DNA from: Chitinophaga sancti
GTDB lineage: Bacteria; Bacteroidota; Bacteroidia; Chitinophagales; Chitinophagaceae
Assembly: GCF_034424315.1 (NCBI RefSeq)
Contig: NZ_CP139972.1
Span: 930,001-994,000, forward strand
Direction of reading: 5' to 3'
DNA length: 64,000 nucleotides
The translations under genes and the position numbers were made by a program. This document shows, in pieces, positions 62,766 to 64,000 of the stretch. The first letter of the stretch is position 1, and each line of letters begins with the position of its first letter. A model generated the notes under the pieces. That model saw only the letters and a program-made list of their open reading frames with translations. It had not been told where the DNA came from and made no database searches.

Positions 62766-64000
62766 ATGTATAGTCGGGATTCTAAAACAAAGCGCCCTCC
62801 CCGGATTGTAGCCAGTTGTATCATCATCTTGTTATTCGCCTGCAGGGCTGCCGCACAGGACACTGTGCACATTAGCCTGCAGGATGCCGAAAAGCAATTC
62901 CTGGAAAAGAACCTGGACCTGCTGGCAGAGAAATACAATATTTCTATCGCCCGCGCACAGATCATCCAGTCCAAATTGTACAATAACCCCAACCTGTCGT
63001 TGAGCGGTAACCTGTACAATCCATCCAGGAAACAGTTCTTCGATGTCAGCAACGAACACGGTCAGTACGAAATCGGCATCACACAGCTCATTTCGCTGGC
63101 AGGTAAAAGAAACAAGCAGATCAAACTGGCGCAAACATCCGCAGCTATGTCTGAAAATGCATTCTTTGATCTGCTCAGGACCCTGCGCTACTCGCTCCGT
63201 AGCAATTTCTTCCAGGCCTACTACCTGCAGAACTCTATGAGAGCCTACACAGACCAGATCACCTCCCTCGAAAAGATGGATGCGACCTACAAAGAGCTTC
63301 AGTCCAAAGGACTCGTAACCCTGAAAGACGCCGTACGCCTCCGCTCCCTGCTCTATAGCCTGAAAGCAGACCGTACCGCCGCCGAAAACCAGGTCAGCGA
63401 TATTGAATCAGAACTACAGCTTTTGCTCGCAAATAATCACGCCTATTATGTAATTGATATGCCTGACAATGCCGCTGCTAACCTGCCAGCTATACGTAAT
63501 ACCAGCCTGGCCAGCCTGGTAGACACCGCATACGCCAACCGGCAGGACCTGCTGCTGGCCCAAAACAACCTGCGCTATAACGAACAGAACCTGAAACTGC
63601 AAAAAGCCATGGCTGTTCCCGATCTGAACCTGGGCGCAGACTTTGACAAACGTGGCAGCTTCGTAGACAATGCTACCTTCCTCACGGTTGGTATCGATCT
63701 CCCCTTCTTCAACAGGAACCAGGGTAATATCAAAGCCGCCAGCTACAGCATCGATCAGCATAAACTACAGGTAAACCAGCAAACACAAAAGGTGGAAAAT
63801 GAAGTGCAGACCGCTTACCTAAAAGCATTGAACACTGACAAGATGCTGGAATCAGTAGACCCTGAATTCCGTGGCCAGTTCGAACAACTGCTCAAATCTG
63901 TTACTGACAATTTCCTTAAAAAGAACCTCAGTCTCCTCGAGCTGACTGACTTCTACGATTCTTATAAAGAAAATATGCTGCAGCTAAACCAGTTGCAGAA
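62766..64000 (+). CDS. TolC/CusC-family outer-membrane efflux protein (3' end cut by window)
   Basis: Outer-membrane channel of a tripartite RND-type efflux system, about 411 residues visible. I use the ATG at 62766, which gives MYSRDSKTKRPPRIVASC, a hydrophobic run and AAAQ, a plausible signal peptide. An in-frame ATG at 62679 would add 29 polar residues. The mature part has the family's long helices and strands: ISLQDAEKQFLEKNLDLLAE, KLYNNPNLSLSGNLYN, GITQLISLAGKRNKQIKLAQ, VPDLNLGADFDKRGSFV and VGIDLPFFNRNQGNIKAA (the repeat signature of TolC). CusC-type heavy-metal export is likely because the SLAGKR and FNRNQG motifs are typical of that subgroup. The pump and adaptor genes would lie beyond the edge. 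Confidence 0.92.
   Translation, partial: MYSRDSKTKRPPRIVASCIIILLFACRAAAQDTVHISLQDAEKQFLEKNLDLLAEKYNISIARAQIIQSKLYNNPNLSLSGNLYNPSRKQFFDVSNEHGQYEIGITQLISLAGKRNKQIKLAQTSAAMSENAFFDLLRTLRYSLRSNFFQAYYLQNSMRAYTDQITSLEKMDATYKELQSKGLVTLKDAVRLRSLLYSLKADRTAAENQVSDIESELQLLLANNHAYYVIDMPDNAAANLPAIRNTSLASLVDTAYANRQDLLLAQNNLRYNEQNLKLQKAMAVPDLNLGADFDKRGSFVDNATFLTVGIDLPFFNRNQGNIKAASYSIDQHKLQVNQQTQKVENEVQTAYLKALNTDKMLESVDPEFRGQFEQLLKSVTDNFLKKNLSLLELTDFYDSYKENMLQLNQLQ

Noticed and set aside
1..64000. A prophage, plasmid or conjugative element, or a defence system
   Set aside because: No integrase, transposase, phage structural, conjugation, restriction or toxin-antitoxin gene with recognisable motifs was found.

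Overview
The window looks like chromosomal DNA of a Bacteroidota bacterium, most probably a Chitinophagaceae member close to Chitinophaga. The evidence is two SusC/SusD outer-membrane uptake pairs, a giant secreted protein ending in a type IX secretion (type B) sorting domain, lipoproteins with SusD-type signal peptides, and many Bacteroidota-type -7 boxes (TAnnTTTG) with little Shine-Dalgarno sequence. No phage, CRISPR array or intact insertion sequence was seen.

Layout. 1-5.5 kb: a SusD gene (cut by the window edge) and SusC on the minus strand, with a divergent AraC-type regulator. 5.5-6.6 kb: a gene-poor, repeat-rich stretch (a long inverted repeat and six 57-58 bp tandem units). 6.6-15 kb: housekeeping genes, namely two identical tRNA-Arg(ACG) genes, rlmH, a rhomboid protease, a response regulator, tilS, a small TPR protein, the electron-transfer flavoprotein pair etfB-etfA, a bifunctional-nuclease-type protein, ispE, rplT and rpmI. 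15-27.7 kb: one 12.2 kb gene for a ~4,061-residue secreted repeat protein. 27.8-31.7 kb: serA, a serine hydrolase lipoprotein and a cation-diffusion transporter. 31.9-38.9 kb: a second uptake operon (SusC, SusD, zinc metallohydrolase lipoprotein, DUF4302 lipoprotein). 39.3-42.7 kb: a dual-core hybrid histidine kinase with a single-domain response regulator. 42.9-45.9 kb: infC and thrS. 46.5-64 kb: a lipoprotein, an ABC-F protein, an OmpR-type two-component pair, a shortened membrane-fusion-type lipoprotein, trhO, several small proteins, a DUF5686 protein, methionine genes metZ and metX with an OsmC gene between, and the start of a CusC/TolC-type efflux gene cut by the right edge.

The most striking layout feature is that the usual thrS-infC-rpmI-rplT operon is present in the right order and orientation but split: thrS-infC lie at 42.9-45.9 kb and rpmI-rplT at 14.4-15.0 kb, with about 27.8 kb of surface, uptake and signalling genes between. 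Other points of interest are a near-identical 1.54 kb internal duplication in the giant gene, an adaptor-like protein that appears to lack its lipoyl and hairpin domains, four different minisatellites in intergenic DNA (two of which resemble the 3' end of the adjoining gene), a perfect 26-bp palindrome upstream of trhO, and a 40-residue membrane microprotein with its own terminator. All functional names are from sequence reading alone; no database search was run.
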